Of a stretch of 64,000 nt of DNA, positions 61,468-64,000 are shown one piece after another. A model generated the notes under the pieces. It ran no database searches, was not told the DNA's origin, and was given only the letters and a program-made list of their open reading frames with translations. The position numbers were made by a program, and so were the translations under genes. This DNA is from CAYWKU01 sp964459325 (GTDB lineage Bacteria > RBG-13-61-14 > CAYWKU01). Position 1 is the stretch's first letter. Each line of letters begins with the position of its first letter. The DNA lies in NCBI GenBank assembly GCA_964459325.1, contig CAYWKU010000004.1, positions 62,001 through 126,000 of the forward strand. The letters are read 5' to 3'.

Positions 61468-62616
61468 TCAGCCAGCTTCCCGCATGGCGTCCATGATTTT
61501 CTTCGGCCTGATGATGGAGCCACCGGCGTGGGGCACCAGCCTGACTTCACATCGCCCCCGGGCACAGCGCTCGATTTCGTAAACCATCTGTCCGTAGTTG
61601 ATTTCGGGCATGACCATTGCTTTCACTCCGCCCGCCAGGTCGGCGATATACTCCTCGGGGAAGGGCCAGACGGTGTCGAGCTTCACCAGCCCCGCCGCTA
61701 TGCCGTCGGCGCGGGCGGCTTCGACGGCCTTTCGGGCGGAGCGGTAGCTTATTCCGTAGGCGATTACCGCTATATCGGCGTCGTCCATGTATTGGGTGCG
61801 GTATTTGATTATTTTTTCGCGGTTTTTCCGGATTTTATTCACCAGCCTCTCGACCATTTCCTCCTGGGCTTCGTCGGTCATCACCGGGTATCCCCGCTCG
61901 TCGTGGGTCAGGCCGGTGATGTGCATGCGGTATCCGTCTCCGAAGTTGGCCATCGGGGCGATTCCGTCGGGGTCGGGGTGATAAGGGAGGTATTCTCCCG
62001 GCGGCGAAGTGGGTCTGCGGCGGTTGATTATTTCGATTTCCTCTGCGGGTGGAATTACCAGCCGCTCGTTCATGTGTCCGACCACTTCGTCGGCCATAAT
62101 CATGACGGGGATGCGATACTCTTCGCTGAGGTTGAAGGCCCATATTGTGAAGTCGAACATTTCCTGCGGGCCGGAGGGTGAGACGGCGATGATTTCGTAA
62201 GGGCCGTGTGAGCCCCACCGTGCCTGCATCATGTCGCCCTGCCCCACGAAGGTCGGCAGTCCGGTGCTTGGCCCGGCGCGCTGGACGTTGCAAATAACGC
62301 AGGGGGTTTCTGTGCAGATACCGAGGCCGATGTTTTCCATCATGAGGGAAAACCCGGGGCCGGAGGTGCTGGTCATGGACTTTACGCCGCCCCAGCTTGC
62401 GCCCAACACGGCGGCGATGCTGCCCAGCTCGTCCTCCATTTGTATGTACACTCCCCCCACTTCCGGCAGCCTGCGGGACATCCTTTCCGCCACTTCGGTG
62501 GCGGGGGTGATGGGATATCCACCGAAAAACCTGCAACCGGCGGCCAGGGCGCCTTCGCAGCAGGCGTAATCTCCGTTCAAGAAATGTGTTCCGGTCAACA
62601 CCGCTTCAGGGGCCAC
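61468..62616 (-). CDS. korA: 2-oxoacid:ferredoxin oxidoreductase, alpha subunit
   Basis: The 382-residue protein has the alpha-subunit hallmark FFGGYPITPATEVAERMSR, the QMEDELGSIAAVLGASWGG glutamate region and TSTSGPGFSLM. It forms the substrate-binding half with KorB. It lies 58 bp after the small ferredoxin subunit and 9 bp before korB. Confidence 0.95.
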   Translation of the reverse strand: MAPEAVLTGTHFLNGDYACCEGALAAGCRFFGGYPITPATEVAERMSRRLPEVGGVYIQMEDELGSIAAVLGASWGGVKSMTSTSGPGFSLMMENIGLGICTETPCVICNVQRAGPSTGLPTFVGQGDMMQARWGSHGPYEIIAVSPSGPQEMFDFTIWAFNLSEEYRIPVMIMADEVVGHMNERLVIPPAEEIEIINRRRPTSPPGEYLPYHPDPDGIAPMANFGDGYRMHITGLTHDERGYPVMTDEAQEEMVERLVNKIRKNREKIIKYRTQYMDDADIAVIAYGISYRSARKAVEAARADGIAAGLVKLDTVWPFPEEYIADLAGGVKAMVMPEINYGQMVYEIERCARGRCEVRLVPHAGGSIIRPKKIMDAMREAG

Positions 62617-62674
62617 CTTTTTAAACCTCCCGGTATTGAGATGTTATCGAACCGGCGGTCTATCGCCGCACGAA

Positions 62675-62932
62675 TCAGTTGTCTTCGACGGAAAATATGG
62701 CGAACTCGGGGCAAAGAACTTCGCAGAAACGGCAATTTACGCATTTCGTTTCGTCTATAACCTCCGGCGGGTGATAGCCTTTCGAGTTGAACGATGAAGA
62801 CATTCGCAGGACATGGCGGGGGCAATACACCACGCAGAACTCGCAACCCTTGCATCTTTCCTCGATTATTATCACTTTCCCCCGGGGTACCTGCATATCC
62901 TGAGTATCCAGGGGAGTTCGCCAGAAATTCAT
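62675..62932 (-). CDS. korD: Ferredoxin-type delta subunit of the 2-oxoacid oxidoreductase
   Basis: The 85-residue protein has two [4Fe-4S] motifs (CKGCEFCVVYCP, CVNCRFCEVLCP) separated by a 25-residue loop, as in KorD/VorD subunits. It is first in the operon, with AGAGGA before the ATG. The 220 bp upstream, shared with the divergent FKBP gene, hold no convincing promoter for it. Confidence 0.92.
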   Translation of the reverse strand: MNFWRTPLDTQDMQVPRGKVIIIEERCKGCEFCVVYCPRHVLRMSSSFNSKGYHPPEVIDETKCVNCRFCEVLCPEFAIFSVEDN

Positions 62933-63152
62933 TTCATTCCTCTCAGAACAACCGAATCATAAAGTGAATCAGACTAAGGTATTTTGTGGCGCGGAAAATG
63001 CAATCGGGGAGCTTGCTTCGAGAGTGTTTCCGCAGTGATGGATTCGAGACCCCGGAAAATTGTTTGCTAAATATTCCATATGGTTTTAGCATTCATCATT
63101 GAAACCGAAATCGATAGTGTACATCGTAATTGTTTAAGAGGAGGAAAAGCTC

Positions 63153-63650
63153 ATGGAAAAAATGGCCAACAACGGCGACTTGGTAAGCATTCATTACACG
63201 GGGCAGCTCAACGACGGCGAGGTGTTCGACAGCACCGAGGACGAGGAGGCTCACCAGTTCGTCGCCGGCGCAGGCGCCGTGATTCCCGGCATCGACGAGG
63301 CCGTGGTGGGAATGTCGGTGGGCCAGGAGAAGGAATTGACTCTTGACCCCGATAAAGCCTACGGCAGCTACGACGACAATCTGAAGCAGAGTTTCCCTCG
63401 GGATATGTTTTCCGAGGACGCCATGCCGCAGGAAGGAATGCTGGTGGCCGTCAACACCACCACCGGGCAGCAGATACCCGCCACCATCAACAAGGTGGAA
63501 GAGGAGCAGGTGGAGCTGGACTTCAATCATCCGCTCGCCGGAAAGACCCTGACCTACAAGATCAAGCTGGTGGACGTGCAGGAGAACCCCGGCGGGGAAT
63601 GCGGATGCGGTCCCGCCGGAGATTCGCCCCTCGGCGGATGCAGTTGTTAA
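63153..63650 (+). CDS. slyD: FKBP-type peptidyl-prolyl isomerase, SlyD-like, with Cys-rich tail
   Basis: The 165-residue protein has the FKBP core (GDLVSIHYTGQLNDGEVFDST, read as residues 7-27, and VIPGIDEAVVGMSVGQEKELTLDP) with a SlyD-type insert-in-flap domain (about 70-125). The C-terminus ends GGECGCGPAGDSPLGGCSC, a cysteine-rich tail in the place of SlyD's His-rich metal-binding tail, which suggests metal binding. AGGAGG precedes the ATG by 9 nt. It is divergent from the kor-hdr operon. Confidence 0.9.
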   Translation: MEKMANNGDLVSIHYTGQLNDGEVFDSTEDEEAHQFVAGAGAVIPGIDEAVVGMSVGQEKELTLDPDKAYGSYDDNLKQSFPRDMFSEDAMPQEGMLVAVNTTTGQQIPATINKVEEEQVELDFNHPLAGKTLTYKIKLVDVQENPGGECGCGPAGDSPLGGCSC

Positions 63651-63789
63651 GGACGCGCGGCAGCCGGTAACGTTCGATTCGGGCAAAATCCGGGAATTTT
63701 TCCCGGTTTTCGTTTCGTACGCCGCCCCGAGGCGAAGTTGTGTCTCTTAACCTTCCATAAATAAAGCTTTTTTTTCGGAGGATGAAGGG

Positions 63790-64000
63790 ATGGGAGAAGG
63801 GAGTGTGCGAGCACCTGAAACGGCCGTAAACTCTGATGTGGTGAGTCCAAATCATCCCACGTTCAACTCTTTCGGAGAGTTCGTCCGGGAGTTGGGGGAA
63901 GTGCTTCGGCTGGGGTGGAGGGAGCGCAAATCGCTGCGGGCGATGAATCCGCGCTTCCGGGAAACCGTATCACTGGCGGTGACCTTCGCGAACCACTGCC
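63790..64000 (+). CDS. Start of an unidentified gene, cut by the window edge
   Basis: An open frame of 70 codons starts at ATG 63790 with GGAGG 9 nt upstream and runs off the window. It reads MGEGSVRAPETAV at the start, then FGEFVRELGEVLRLGWRERK and ETVSLAVTFANHC. A carboxymuconolactone-decarboxylase/AhpD-like protein could begin this way, where AVTFANxC often precedes the active cysteines, but the fragment is too short to tell. Confidence 0.6.
   Translation, partial: MGEGSVRAPETAVNSDVVSPNHPTFNSFGEFVRELGEVLRLGWRERKSLRAMNPRFRETVSLAVTFANHC

Overview
The window is a bacterial chromosome segment of moderately high G+C from an anaerobe that respires sulfur compounds. The evidence is a reductive-type sulfite reductase locus (dsrA, dsrB, dsrN, dsrC and a ferredoxin), the end of a qmo operon (Qmo passes electrons between menaquinone and APS reductase), a persulfide/CoA-disulfide reductase, many heterodisulfide-reductase (Hdr) modules, a ferredoxin-dependent 2-oxoacid oxidoreductase, and System II cytochrome c maturation (ResB/CcsA). 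Desulfobacterota or a related sulfate/sulfite-reducing lineage fits best; I cannot name a genus. 

Layout. 0-9 kb: qmoB (3' end) and qmoC, then an Npsr-type reductase on the + strand, converging on a minus-strand dsr cluster read dsrA-dsrB-dsrN-dsrC-ferredoxin; dsrD is not in it. 9-21 kb (minus): a methyltransferase/glycosyltransferase pair, a 1761-residue multi-PAS histidine kinase coupled to larC, and a large unrecognised membrane/TPR protein. 21-30 kb (minus): rel/spoT, gmk, yicC, an aminotransferase, ccsA and resB in a tight run. 29.6-30.9 kb: a gene-free field of short palindromes. 31-44 kb (minus): class III aminotransferase, dnaK-grpE-hrcA, hemW, an mlaEFD lipid-transport operon, an RsbU/RsbW-like phosphatase with its STAS partner, and a LuxR-type regulator. 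44-52 kb (+): a three-subunit NADH-oxidising module (NuoE/F/G-like, no hydrogenase subunit), a six-PAS hybrid kinase and an SDR. 52-63 kb (minus): a single large operon korD-korA-korB-korC, then a GltD/HdrA-like fusion, MvhD, HdrD-like and HdrA subunits. 63-64 kb (+): an FKBP/SlyD isomerase and the start of another gene. 

The most notable system is the 52.5-62.9 kb operon. Overlapping and closely spaced genes put a complete 2-oxoacid:ferredoxin oxidoreductase in one transcription unit with an Hdr-type electron-transfer set that includes an NAD(P)H-oxidoreductase-like fusion, which suggests one enzyme system joining 2-oxoacid oxidation, ferredoxin, NAD(P) and a disulfide or other Hdr substrate. 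Its last gene, hdrA, looks interrupted by an in-frame TGA, but the TGA stands where HdrA proteins carry a conserved cysteine and is followed 20 nt later by a perfect 7-bp hairpin with a GGUC loop, so it is best read as selenocysteine. 

The window also holds several families of small non-coding repeats: three copies of a ~110-bp element with 14-bp terminal inverted repeats, a 148-bp MITE-like element flanked by CTAC, and many short palindromes recurring between genes.
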